From Casuarina equisetifolia (lineage: Eukaryota; Streptophyta; Magnoliopsida; Fagales; Casuarinaceae): DNA of 64,000 nucleotides. Location: positions 23,933,583-23,997,582 of the forward strand of contig CM052359.1 of NCBI GenBank assembly GCA_028551475.1, in the 5' to 3' direction. Every line of letters starts with the position of its first letter. Position 1 is the stretch's first letter. Under the pieces are notes generated by a model. The model was given only the letters and a program-made list of their open reading frames with translations. It was not told the origin of the DNA and did no database searches. This document shows, piece after piece, positions 1 through 12,300 of this stretch. The position numbers were made by a program, and so were the translations under genes.

Positions 1-76
1 CATGTTCATTTGTTCCTCCCCACCTGTCACTTTGTTTCCTTTGGTTATCTAATCCTATGATTGGTGGATATGACAG

Positions 77-811
77 TGGAGGTGGGAAAGCGGTGTGCTG
101 GGATGTTGTTTCCTCTTCTTTCTTATCAGCACTAGATACTTCGTGAGTAAACCTAACCCATCCTCTTAAGAACAGAAGCTACTGTTAAGAGAGAGCCACT
201 TCTTTCTCTTTTCTTTTCCTTTTTGAGATGCTTATTCTTTGTTTTAGTCATGTCATTAAAGTCATACCACTACAACTAAATAAAACCCAGTAAGGAAAAT
301 GGGTATATTCAAGAAGAGATCACCAGTACTTTTTCTAATCGAACTTGGTTAGCCAATAAGAATCAAATCTTTTCCGCTTCTTTATTCTATTGGGTCCGAA
401 TCAACTTCCATCTTTTTCATCTCTTGTTTTTACGTGTTAAGAGTCTTATTTCAACGCTAGTTAACTGCTCCCACTCCAATTTTCAAGCTAAGTGAACGCA
501 ATTCAAGGATGGACAAATCCCCATGCATGCGTATCGGTGCACAAAAAGACGTACTTCTGAAACATTCTGATGTTGCTTATTATGGATAGATCTGAGAGAT
601 TCTTTTCAACAACGTAATCTGATAATTTATGCCGCAAAACCTGCAGAGCAAGAAAAAGCCAAAGTTCTTTTGGATATCAGCGATGGCGCCTCTGACCTCG
701 GTCATCCTGGGAAGCCTCGTCGTTTATCTCACCCATGCTGAGAATCATGGTGTCCAAGTGGTGAGAACCCCTAGACTCTCCTTTTTTAATCTGCCAGACA
801 TGCTCTCTTTC

Positions 812-857
<46 letters not shown>

Positions 858-3065
858 GCAACATAAGGCAAACATATCTCTTGTCTGGCATACATGTGTT
901 CAGTAAGCAACAGTAAACGAGAACAGAAATTCGTCGAGAAAACAATATTAAGCAATAAATAATCACCCCATCATTGAGAAATAAATACTAAAAATAGAAT
1001 TTTCAGAGAAAGAAAATAAACAGGCAAGATTTTTGCTTAAATTTACCTTCAATCACCCTAGCAAGAAGGCTTTTACATGCATATCGTCTGAATTTGGTTA
1101 ATTAATAGTTAGTTTATTTGAAATGGATAGAGAGGAAAAAGTCAAGCGCTATCAAATTTGGGCCAGCCCATTTATTTGGGCACGCCTGTCACAGAAGGGG
1201 CCCAGCCCATCTATCAATTTGAGCCATTCTAAATGGGCCCCACTGGTCCCTCGGAAGAGAAGCCACTTGTTCTGATTGGCTTGTGTTCTTGTTTGTAAGA
1301 GGAATTTTTGGTTACTTGAAAAGAGGGCTAATCCGATGTGTGGTCCTCAGATTGGAAACTTGAAGAAGGGGCTCAATCCGCCGTCGTTTGGAGATCTGGT
1401 ATTTGTGGGTCCGTATCTGCCACTAGCTCTAAAAACTAGCATCGTCACTGGTGTCATAGCTCTTGCTGTAAGCACCCTGCTCATCACTCTTTGTTCATAC
1501 GTACAATTATTCATTTTTAAGCTAAATTGTGTTTGATGGTTGTTTGCAGGAAGGAATTGCTGTAGGGAGAAGCTTTGCCATGTTCAAGAACTATCATATT
1601 GATGGGAACAAGGAGATGATTGCTTTTGGAATGATGAACATTGCTGGTTCTTGCACCTCTTGCTACCTCACTACAGGTGTTTGATTTGAGCCAACTCCTT
1701 TCATTTTTTCATTTTTTGTTGCCTGTAATATGCCACTGCCATAATTCTTCTGCAGAAATCTGTTTTTGGCTTATGAGTTGGGATTGTCATGTAATTGCAT
1801 TGCAGGACCATTTTCGAGATCAGCTGTAAACTACAATGCAGGATGCAAGACAGCAGTATCAAATATCATTATGGCAATTGCTGTTATGTTCACATTGCTA
1901 TTCCTAACACCCTTGTTCCACTATACACCTCTAGTGGTGCTGGCGGCCATAATCATATCTGCAATGCTCGGTCTCATTGACTACGAAGCGGCCCTCCATC
2001 TCTGGAAGGTTGACAAGTTCGACTTTGTAGTCTGCATGAGTGCGTACATTGGTGTTGTTTTTGGCAGCGTTGAAATTGGCCTAGTCATAGCGGTATGAAC
2101 CACTTGGCTACATCTCCCAAAACCCTCTTCTTCTCGAATTCAACTCATTTATATGGACGGCTTAATGACTCAAATTTCTGTGCAAATGCAGGTTGCGATA
2201 TCTGTGCTCAGGGTACTTCTGTTTGTTGCAAGGCCGAGGACCTTGTCTCTTGGAAACATTCCCAATTCAATGATCTACAGAAACCTTGAACATTACCCAA
2301 ATGCTAAGAATGTACCCGGCACTCTCATACTTGAAATCGATGCCCCTATTTACTTCGCCAATGCAAGCTACTTAAGAGAGAGGTAAACTACAAAATCTTG
2401 ATTGCTACGTAGCACTCAATACTAATAAGTCACTCTTCAAGTTACCACCGAAGAAATAGTTCTACGCCAAAATTGAACTTCTTTTTATCTTTAAACTAAC
2501 AAAGAGCACTACCTTTTCTATAGGATTGCAAGGTGGATTGATGAAGAAGAAGACAGAATAAAATCTTCAGGGGAGAACAGCTTACAGTATGTAATCCTGG
2601 ATATGGGAGGTAAGTGATGGATACGGAAATAATAGAAAGAATAGACGCATTCTTTTTTAAGATGGAATTTCAAATTGTAGCTCTAACATGGAATTGTTCG
2701 CGTTGGCAGCCGTTGGTAACATTGATACAAGCGGAATTAGTATGCTTGAAGAGGTCAAAAAGATGGCCGACAGAAGAGAGCTCACGGTACATTCTATCTC
2801 ATGCTAAATTTTACTCCATAAATGAGGTTCTCTTGCTATCTGCTTATTAACATGAATCGTCTTCCTTCCATTTGCTTAGCTTGTACTGGCCAACCCTGGA
2901 GGAGAGGTGATGAAGAAGCTAAACAAGTCTCAGTTTATCGAAAAAATAGGACAAAAGTGGATCTACATGACAGTTGCAGAGGCTGTTGGAGCCTGCACCT
3001 ACATGCTTCATTCTTGCAAACCGAACAACATGAAAGTTGAAGCAGAGACATGGAACAACGTCTGA
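77..3065 (+). CDS. SULTR3: SULTR3-group sulfate transporter, 3' part (5' exons off window)
   Basis: Membrane proton/sulfate cotransporter of the SLC26/SulP family; plant group 3 members are linked to plastid sulfate uptake. Nine exons are visible: 77-142, 647-760, 1351-1467, 1550-1676, 1806-2092, 2192-2382, 2524-2609, 2710-2786, 2880-3065, all GT-AG and in phase, giving the last 416 residues. The first visible exon starts mid-protein at WRWESGVLGCCF, so the earlier membrane segments lie upstream of the window. SulP landmarks are PKFFWISAMAPL, LKKGLNPPS, GRSFAMFKNY and GPFSRSAVN. A C-terminal STAS domain follows from about exon 2192-2382 and contains NIDTSGISML, which includes the Thr-Ser site conserved in plant STAS domains. 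The protein ends ETWNNV. An apparent Met at 629 lies in the preceding intron and is not the start. Group 3 is clear; the member (3;1 or 3;2) is not settled. Confidence 0.93.
815..855. repeat. (TC)n microsatellite in SULTR3 intron
   Basis: About 40 bp of uninterrupted TC dinucleotides, inside the intron between the exons ending at 760 and starting at 1351. It creates long open frames of Ser-Leu or Arg-Glu on either strand that are not genes. Confidence 0.95.
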
Positions 3066-4579
3066 GCTTACTCATGAAGAAGAGCTATAGGGAGTGGCTT
3101 ACTTACATGGGTAACAAAGGTTGTGTTGCATCTTCAGTAACTGAGGAAGCAACACTTCAGACTCGTTGAAACAACAACGAAGAGTCTTTAAGTTCATTGC
3201 TTAATTGTGTTGGAGGTTTTTCCCCTCTCAACGTCATATGTAAGTTGTATAATCCTTAAATGTAGCATATCGAAATATTCCTGCACGGAAAGAATCTTGG
3301 AAGCAGGATAAGCAACCTATAAGTTCTCTTTCTAATAACTCATGACCTGCAAGGGGAATTTGTGGAGTAAAACAATCAGTTCCACCCAAGTAAAATTAAT
3401 GATAAGCAAACAATCAGCAGTTGAATTGATTTCTTCAGACATCTGAAAATGTCACTTAATACAATCACTACTATTTTCAGCCTCTTTACTTTACGAACAC
3501 CCTTTCGTGCTTTGGCTGAACCATCAAGAGGATTTTTCGAAGAAAGATCTTCCCTTCTCCCACGTGTAAAAGATTTTCTCTTCCACAATTTTGTTCTTTA
3601 AAATTCGATTATCGACATTGATGCAAGTGATCAGATTTTAAATACTATAGAATATGTTAATCCCGTGCATCCAAACCCAAGTTAGAGGCACTATCAAATG
3701 GTTATTTAACCCAAATTAACCTTGCAGGATCACTACCCTTGTCTAAGAACCTCAAATGACATTTAAGGCATCACAAGTTAGGTCATTTGTCAGCTCCAAA
3801 ATTGAATTTGTTTTCCTAGGAAAATTATAGATGTTTCAGAAATGACTAAGCCGCATCACTTAAGTGTGGCCTTTGACCAAGTTAATATGCTGAATGTTTC
3901 CCATAAGCAAGTGGATCCCTAAATCAACATCCACTTCAACACATATGAAAATTTGGGAACCTTATAAGACTTTTAATTATGATGGGAGAACATATTTTCT
4001 TACCATCCCTAAGAATATACCAAAGAGCATGAATAATTTTCATGAGATTGAAAGATGAGACAATTGGCATCATCTGGAAACTTCTTTCAAATTGTAAATA
4101 ATGAATTTTTTGTATTTGTCAAATGTGTTATAATTGACAAGGCGTTAGGTCTTTTTAAATTAGAATGTCAATCCCTTTTTTCTTTATGAAAGATAATATG
4201 TGTAAATTTATAAATTTATACTCTACAATAAAATGAAATGGTTGGGTGTAAGTATAAGCATATCTCAAATACTACTAAGATCTTAAAATCTCAAAGTTAA
4301 GTGTCAATTAATTTCTAAAGTGAATATATGCTTACAAAAATGGATATACTTTACTCCATTTCTCATCAATCACATCAAGTCCCCACATGTATTACCCACA
4401 TTCTAAATCCAGGTCCTCCCTAAGCCACAACCAGTCTCCCCACCAATATCATCCACTAATACCCTTGTTCCACTTAAAAAGTCGGTACTAGATTCCCAAA
4501 GAAAGTCCTCTAGAATGATTAAGGCTAGGCATTTAAGCTAAGGAATTTCATAGCTACCATTGACTCAATTATAATAGCA
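3066..4579. other. Spacer after SULTR3, no gene seen
   Basis: This AT-rich stretch begins with the likely 3' UTR of the transporter. I see no exon-like reading frame. Its right-hand part may be further decayed sequence of the copia fossil that follows, because a low-complexity coding-like texture continues leftwards from it, but I cannot fix a boundary or a terminal repeat. Confidence 0.5.
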
Positions 4580-5790
4580 GAAGTATAAACACATATGGTC
4601 AAATCCCTTATATACCTTATAGCCAATTATATGTCGAACAAATCATTTTCTCACCATTACTAATACCTAATGTCCTCCATATTTATAAACAAGCAACATA
4701 AGGCAATCAATAGCCATAGGTGGAAAGAAATCATGGATCAAGAGATTGTAACATTAGAATCTAAACAAAGTTGGGAAATAATGAGATTATCCCTTATAGA
4801 AAACTCATTGGAAGATTGTTTATAAGGAGACTTGAAATTGATTATCATGACATATTTATACCAATGGTTAAAATGATGACGTTAAAATAGTGATAAGGAT
4901 TGCATCCATTATAAGCTTGACAATAAACAAGTAAAGTCTCCCAATGCATTCTTACAATGAGACTTGGAGAAAAGGTGTATACGATGATTCCATGTGATGT
5001 TAAAGTTGAAGGAGAAATAAAAACATGTTGATTGTTGAGATATATATGTGATCAAGCATGTATCTAGACAAAAATAAAAATAAAAATAAAAATAAAAATA
5101 AAAAAAAAAAAAAAAACAATCTCCAATTATAAAGGCATTGACGAGACTAACATTCCTCAATTGTAAAATAAGTCATTATTCATAAGATTAGAGATGGAAA
5201 GATAGCTTGTTGTGTTGATATACATGGATGACATTTTAAACCTAAGAAATGATCAAGATTATATAACAAATTGAAGGAATACTTTCATACCAAATGTCAC
5301 ATGAAGAATATAGGAAAAATGAAGAATCTTTTGGCCTTAAGATGACATATAATTTGGAAGTGATATTAGATTTGGGTGTGTTAAGATTCAAATTGTTGAC
5401 TACTCCCCCAGAACCAAATGTCAAGCTCATCATAGTAAAATATCAAGTGAACTAAAGGGAATTGCAAGATGAATTGATCTTAGACCTAAAAAGCTATCAA
5501 TATTAGTTAGGAAATTGATCTACTTAACCATGATGAGACTTAGTGTCATCTTTTCAACATAATTACCCAATCAATTCATGCATGTACTTAAATGAGCTCA
5601 TTGAGAAGTAGAACATGGAGTATTGAAGTATTTCGAATGATGCCCAAGATTATGGTTCCTAATACCATCCAGTGGAGAATTATACTTGACGACATACTAT
5701 GACTTGGAATGGACATTTTGCCCACGACAAGGAAATCTTTGACCAGGTATTGTCTAATCTTAAATATGTTTAATTTGCTGGGAAATTTCT
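4580..5790 (+). mobile_element. Decayed Ty1/copia retrotransposon fossil (pol region)
   Basis: Translated stretches on the + strand, scattered over several frames, match the reverse transcriptase and RNase H part of Ty1/copia pol in the expected order. They run from the region before the RT, through the first RT blocks (about 4720-4880), the RT YMDD box near 5220-5235, the post-RT connection with its LIYLT-type block near 5510-5535, to the start of RNase H near 5690-5790. It is old and broken many times over. No terminal repeats or target duplication were found, so the ends are approximate and only an internal part may remain. An AAAAAT-type simple repeat sits inside it at about 5070-5117. 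Confidence 0.75.
5070..5117. repeat. (AAAAAT)n simple repeat and poly-A
   Basis: Several AAAAAT hexamers run into a pure A tract, inside the copia fossil. This is secondary slippage sequence, not a coding feature. Confidence 0.9.
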
Positions 5791-6615
5791 CTTGGTTAAT
5801 CTTTCATACTTAATGCCCAAACACAGCAAGATAAAGATAAGTCATCTATAGAACAAAGTATATGAGTGGCTAGTACCTACATTTCCTTTTTCCTTTATTA
5901 GAACGTTAAGGAGTCCCTGCACTACTAACAAATAGAGATATCACAATCTCCTCATATTTACAGAGCATTTACTGAACTTTGAGCTCATTGCAGGATAGAA
6001 AAAAATTGAATATGGATTTGAAGTTAAACTCCATTACTATATAAGAAAAATAACGATAAAAACAGAATAATTATTTGCAATCTTTATAAAAGAAGGGAAA
6101 AGATGTTTATATAAGACTAAATAATTTACTAAAATAGAAACTCTTTAGAATTAAAATGAATTAAATTATAAAATATTCAAAATTGCAGATTTAGAGATTA
6201 AAAGTTGTTCTATGGCTCCACGAGAGCCTCCAAAATGCATCAACGGTGGAAGAGACTTCTAGCTTGTTCATGAGCTTGGCACCAACTGTACAGTCATTGT
6301 GAGCCCTAATTAAATTGTGTGTGAAATTTTGGCCCCATTCCATGGGGGCATTGGGAGGCCCATTTTTGCGTCTTCCATTGCTCTGTCCCTCGCAAGAAAC
6401 AAAAGGGACTACGAACTGTGGACGCCTCGAACTTTACAGAGACAGCGATCAAGAGGAAGCTTTAGAGCTAAACTTCACTTTCCCTCATCTTCTAGGCTTC
6501 CAAACATTTTCTGAATCAGTCACCTTCTTCTTGCCTCACTCCACCTTCCGACAGGCCACATTGCTGCAGGATTTTCTTCCTGTCCAAACGTTGGCCAAAA
6601 GCCTTCTTCCGCTCG
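5791..6615. other. Upstream region of ALP1-like gene
   Basis: The left part is AT-rich with nothing recognised. From about 6200 the base composition becomes more balanced, and a CT/TC-rich stretch leads to the start codon at 6616, which fits a promoter and 5' UTR. Short open frames near 6315-6686 overlap the first exon in other frames and show no family resemblance. Confidence 0.45.
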
Positions 6616-8751
6616 ATGGCGCCTCACAAGAAATCCAAGAAAAGCAAAAGGGAGCTCAAAAAATTGAAGAAACGCAAAAGCATTAGCACTGTGGTTCCCG
6701 TAGAACCCAAAGCCATTGAGTCTGACTGGTGGAACACTTTCTGGCACAAGAATTCTTCGACCCCAGGTTTCATTTTCCTTTCATTCACCCATTATTCACT
6801 GACGATTATTGCGTGTTAGAGAAAATTAAACACATGGGCATTCATATTTCGGGGTAACTTTCTGCCTTTTTCTATCTTCTTCTTCTTCTTCTTTTTCTTT
6901 TGTGTCTGGTTTATAGTATCCCTGTGTTTTCAGTATTTGATTATGGCGTTGCGCAAAAACCCATGTGATTGAATCTGTTATTGGAGTTCAAAATTATGAC
7001 TTTGCGATAGTCTCCTTTAGGTTAAGCCGATCTTATGGTAATACAGTCAGATAATTAGTGTGACGAACCCAGAAAACCGGCCAGAAAAAAATAGGGTAGC
7101 GTTTATATCAATTCTAGGGTGAAAATGAAAGTAGCATAGTATAACTATCCTAAATGAAATAAGTCATAATCCGCTACTAGGTTTAGGCCTTTTGACAAAG
7201 TGGGTGCGAATTGTATCACATGGTATCAAGGTAGTCACCACCTGATGAGGGTGAATCTAGGCGTGTGCCTACTTATGGCGTGAAGCGTTACCAAGTGAAA
7301 GCAAGTTTGTGAGACCCCTCAGAAGTAGCTGAAAAGGAGAGGCGTGAGGTCGTGCAAAAAGTGGGCAAGGTAAGCGGCTGGAAGCAGTGCAGGCTGCTTG
7401 GGATGTAAGCCATAGCAAGCCGGCCTCGGTTCAGAAGCATGGTAAAATGTAACGATCTTAGATGAAATAATTCATAGTCCGTCACTAGGTCTTAGTCTTT
7501 TGGCAAGGTGGTTACAGATTATATCACATTAATTAGTAGTTTGAAATAGAGTGGTAGACTTCGGTTTCTTAGCTGCCCATAAATTAGTAATCTAGAACTG
7601 TTTAAATATTTATTTGGGATTTAAATCCGTGAGACAAATTTTTAATAAGAATGGAAATATCTAAGTAGTCTCTTTTGTGTAACTATAAAATCCCAGGTTG
7701 TTCAGTACCCTGTGATGAAGCACAAGCTTTCAAGTATTACTTCAGAGTTTCAAAGAAGACTTTCGGCTACATTTGTTCTCTTGTAAGAGAAGATCTTATT
7801 TCGAGGCCACCATCAGGGCTTATCAACATTGAGGGACGGCTTCTTAGTGTTGAGAAACAGGTTGCAATCGCCTTGAGAAGGTTGGCATCCGGTGAGTCCC
7901 AGGTCTCTGTTGGAGCTGCATTTGGGGTAGGCCAGTCCACAGTTTCTCAAGTGACTTGGAGATTTATCGAAGCACTGGAAGAACGTGCTAAGCATCATCT
8001 CAAGTGGCCTGATTTCGATAGGATGGAGGAAATAAAATCCAAATTTGAAGCATCGTTTGGATTGCTTAATTGTTGTGGAGCCATTGATGCAACACACATC
8101 ATAATGACCCTGCCAGCTGTACAGACCTCGGATGACTGGTGTGACCCAGAAAATAATTACAGCATGCTCTTGCAGGGAATTGTTGACCATGAAATGAGAT
8201 TTCTTGATATTGTTACGGGTTGGCCTGGGGGCATGACAGTTTCCAGGCTATTGAAGTGCACTGGATTTTTCAAACACTGCGAGTGTGGAGAGCGTTTGAA
8301 TGGAAATGTCAGAAGCTTACCTGGAGGAGAGGAGATTAGAGAATTTATAGTTGGTGGGATCAGCTACCCTCTACTTCCTTGGCTCATAACACCTTGTGAA
8401 AGTAATGGCCTCTCAGCTTCCATGTCTAGTTTCAATGCAGTGCACGAGGCTGCAAGGTTGCTTGCAGTGAAGGCGTTCTCACAGGTAAAGGGTGGTTGGA
8501 GAATCCTTAACAAGGTTATGTGGAGACCTGATAAGCGGAAATTGCCAAGCGTTATCTTGGTATGTTGTCTACTACACAATATTATGATTGACTGTGGAGA
8601 TAATTTACTTCAAGATATTGCTTTGTCTGGTCATCACGACCCAGGATATGGAGAACCCTGCTGTAAGCAAGTTGATCCCATGGGGAGGACACTCAGAGAA
8701 AACCTAGCTCAACACCTTCATCATTGCAAGGAAAAAGCTCCATCAAAATAG
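6616..8751 (+). CDS. ALP1: ALP1-like protein, domesticated PIF/Harbinger transposase
   Basis: Two exons, 6616-6766 and 7697-8751, encode 401 residues; Arabidopsis ALP1 is of similar size. ALP1 is a former Harbinger nuclease that associates with PRC2 and opposes Polycomb silencing in the nucleus. The N-terminus is very basic (about residues 4-22, rich in KK/KSKR), a likely nuclear signal. A helix-turn-helix-like block (VSVGAAFGVGQSTVSQ) covers about residues 120-135, followed by a DDE-type nuclease fold. The first acidic residue is kept (D181 in GAIDATHI). The second position, normally the D of HDSR, reads TVSR with V232. The third, normally the E of VENAF, reads AVKAF with V308. The protein should therefore be catalytically dead, as known for ALP1. 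The single intron holds an LTR fossil. The gene is tail-to-tail with NET1. Another HARBI1-like paralogue is possible. Confidence 0.88.
7059..7528 (+). mobile_element. TRIM-like LTR element fossil in ALP1-like intron
   Basis: Two related direct repeats lie about 310 bp apart: the left one about 7059-7220, the right one about 7404-7528. Both end in ATCACA, and the left starts with TGTG, so the element has TG...CA type ends. Directly after the left repeat, 7221-7230 reads TGGTATCAAG, close to the plant tRNA-Met primer-binding site TGGTATCAGAG. AATTAG occurs on both sides (7053-7058 and 7531-7536), a possible target duplication offset by two bases. There is no room for a coding region, which suits a terminal-repeat retrotransposon in miniature. 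The repeats have diverged clearly, so it is an old, degraded copy. Family and exact ends are tentative. Confidence 0.55.
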
Positions 8752-9377
8752 CCCTCTCTATTCTCTGCTACCCACACCAACACTCTTCTGCCTCGTGGCT
8801 TCATCGAAAATGGCACTGATGGTTGATGTTAACAGAGATAAGAGAACTGCAATCTTACTGTCCTGTGGTCTTAGACAAATTTTCGATGAGGTACTGATGA
8901 TTATGAGTCGAGTCCTATCTATTGTACCATGAAGCGTTCATAGTCTGTTCCAGCAAAGGTTCACTGAGGATTTCTACGGCCTTTATTCCACATAGCAGTT
9001 ACCTCTTCGTCTCTATAGAATGCCTCTACTGGAGAAAGTAATAACATTCATGTTTACCCCGAAAACGTTCATGGAGGGCTGCCTAGTTACTGACACCCTT
9101 TGTTGGCTAACTTGAAGCAAATACTTTGCATTATCTCTCGATTATGCATACAGGACAGAAGAAAAAAGTAAAAAAAAAATTGAGGCAAATCATGCCCCAT
9201 GAACACAGCATGGATAAAATTAGATTGCCTGAAATTTACAGCAGGATTTCTAAAGCTAAAGAAGGGCAGATCCTCTCTATAAAAGTAAAAGATGTAGGTG
9301 TAGAACATCTGTATGGAACGAACCCTATAGACAACGAAACTAATGTCCGATTATATGCCGGATAAAATGGAACTACT
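8752..9377. other. Convergent 3' gap between ALP1-like and NET1
   Basis: This 626-bp stretch separates the stop of the ALP1-like gene from the stop of the oppositely oriented NET1 gene. It most likely holds both 3' UTRs and polyadenylation signals. Small open frames on either strand here show no family resemblance. Confidence 0.6.
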
Positions 9378-12300
9378 TCAATCTCCTTTTGTCGGAGGTC
9401 GGACACATGCACAAAAAGGGGCTTTCTTACGCTTCTGGCTAGTTCTTAACCCACCACCATAGAGATAATCTCGCAAGAGAACTCTTGGTCTTCGGTCTAT
9501 GATCCTTGTCTTCACTCGAATTTCTTTGTCATCGTCAAGTTTCAGTAAGAGAAACTGTATTTTCTGTATCTCCAACTGCAACCTTCCAATTTTTTCTGAT
9601 CCTCTTCTCGCCTGTTCAGAAATTCTCCTCCTTCTGGCATTCACGCGCTCATCTGCATCTACTGTAGAAGCTCCATCAAAGGAGAGGGAACCGTTGTCAA
9701 CATTCTTCATCAATTTCCGATTTACATCAAACAACTTCGTTATGGACTCCTCAGCTTCATCTAGCTGGCCCCTGACATTTTCACACTCCAAACCTTTGCC
9801 CTTTCTGCTCTTCTCAGTATCCTCCACCTTCCTCTTCAAATCCTCTACGGTGATCTGAAGGTTCGTCAGCTTTTGTGCATCCGAATCGAGTCTTTCTAAA
9901 ATCTTCCTCTTGTTCCCTTCCTGGCGGGGTTCTGCAAGTCTCCCAGATATTTCTAGCTTGTCAACACTCAACTCCTTCTCAACCAATGATTCTGAGGAGG
10001 GGAATGAACGGTTGTGTTTCTTGACTGCTTCATTCTGATTGTAGGCAGGTTTTATGGCAGCCACCTTTTGGGTCTTGCCAACCCTCAGGTCAATGCTGCC
10101 AATCTGGTCAGTTGTTTCCCATAACTCAAGCATTGGATCGGCCTCTACAATCTCTCTCCTACTTATCCCATATGATGAAGACTCAGACATCTGATCGAGC
10201 ATGATGTCCTTGGTCAAGACTTCATTCTTTGGCTCTGAGTTTTTGCGTTTCTGCTTCCCCAGCTTGAGATCATTACTGTGAACATCCCTAAGTTCCTCTT
10301 CAACCTGATATGGAGGAACGTTCTTGCTTGTTTTAACATTTGCTTGACACAAGCCACCTTCAGATTTCAACTCTTCAATCTCTTTCAGTGCAGCCTCTAG
10401 TTTGGCATTGGTACTTTGGTGCTCCAGTATTGCAAGCTTTTCCATATCCACCACTGTCTTTTCAATAGCTTTCACTCTTCTTTCCAAATCCTGCAAGGCT
10501 GATACTCCATCTAGCTTTATCACAACTTCTTCTCCATCCGTCTGTCGATTGCTTTCAGCATGGTAGTTAGTAACCACATCAGTGTCCTGCAGACAAGTGG
10601 AAAATAAGGCTTGGCGTAATTAGGATTTTCCCCAGTGAAATGCAAAGTTCAAATAAACAAGAAAATAAATAAACACAAATCTAATAATGCCATCAAGAAA
10701 TATGTATCTTTCTCAAATTAACACCCTGTTGCTGTTATTGTTTGTGAGTTCTCATATTATTTCATACCAATGTCATGACATAACATTTCCTAATATATGC
10801 AATTAAGATAATTACTTATTTACAGACAGAATATTAAGAAGCTCACTATCTAAAAACCAAACACAAACAAGCTAAATACATCAATTTCAATTCTTTAGAA
10901 TAAACAAGTCATCATAATTGAACAAAACAAATCATGAAAGGAAAATCCTAATGACCACCGCTATAGTATCCGTGTGTGTAAGCAATTTAAAATGCCATAC
11001 ACATGCAACTTTTTAACAAACAATCAACAGCCAAATATATTAAAGACATTCTGAAAAACTTAGGATTTACGAAATCCTTTTACCAGCCTCAATAATTTCA
11101 GAGTAAGTAATCCCTACATCACTTTTCTACTAAATCAGTCCCTAAAAATCTAAAAGAGTTAAAATCCTTACCATTACTTTAAAAATGCTTATAACTGATG
11201 CAATGCAATTCTTTTGGGGTTACAATAGTAAAAAGTTACAAATCTCCTAATGCTTCATACATGCCCATAAAAACTTAACAGTTCTTGTGGGGACAATTAA
11301 CCCAGTCAGCATAATATGGCTTCACCACTGAGAATAAGCCGTGAACATTGAAGTGAAACCAAAACCATAAAAGAGTATTCAGATGCACAGAAAGTGACAT
11401 GTGAAACAACAAAGAAGTCAAAATAAACACAAAGTAGCAGATGCCTAAACCCCTGAAAAAGTCCGAATATTAGAGATAAACAACTAGCTCAAGCACTAAT
11501 TCTACTGATCTCCTTAAGCAATTGATTGAATAAAGGTCAGAAGATAAGGACCATGCTGGCGAGAAAATCAACATCCACAGATGGTAGGAGCCACTACAAG
11601 AGAAATTTGTCATCCTTCAATGGACTCAAGAAGCATTTTCAACTGAATCTTGAAGGAGTAAGACATGACAACAAAAGAGTTTGTTGGTCATATCCATCCA
11701 ATTCTGCCAGCGGATGCAGTAAGCACAATGATAAGATGATTACTATCATGAAGCATTTAAGAAAAGGCTCATTCATCTTGGCTTCAATAACTGAAATGTC
11801 AGGAGTGCAAAAGATGTAATTACCTTTGCTTTTTCATCTTCAATAGTGTAAGGCTGACTACAAAAAAGAGTTTGCTTCTCCAGAGAAGATATGCAATTTT
11901 CAACAGAGATGATTGCTGGGATATATGTTGCCATCTGGGCATGTAGTCCTCCTTTTTCAGCTTCCAAGGTCCTAACTCTTTCTTTCATCAATTGAATCTC
12001 CATGTCTTTCAACTTGCTCCTGTCTTCAAGGCTCTCACATGCTTCGGTCAGGTCATGAATCCTTCCTTCAAACAAAACCTCAAAGACAGTGGATATTTGA
12101 AGTTCAGCAAAAGATTTAGCAGCCCCTGTCTCCCACAATTCAATCTCATCTCTTCCCTTCTGCAGTTCAGAGCTCAAGCTTTCCTCCCTAGTTTTTGCCT
12201 CCCCAGCTTCCTTATATAATATACACAGATCAGATTCCAATTTCTGATTCACTTCACGTAGGCATTCGGTCTGATTCTCTTGATTTTTGAGCATCACCTT

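Noticed and set aside
629-916. A 95-codon open frame starting at an ATG at 629, as a possible start of the sulfate transporter
   Set aside because: The ATG lies in an intron 18 bases before the acceptor at 646. The true upstream exon (77-142) continues the family sequence, and the frame's tail is intron and CT repeat.
6616-8751. ALP1-like locus as a live Harbinger transposon
   Set aside because: Two catalytic acids are missing, it has a spliced host-like structure with a nuclear leader, and no flanking terminal inverted repeats or partner Myb-like gene were seen.
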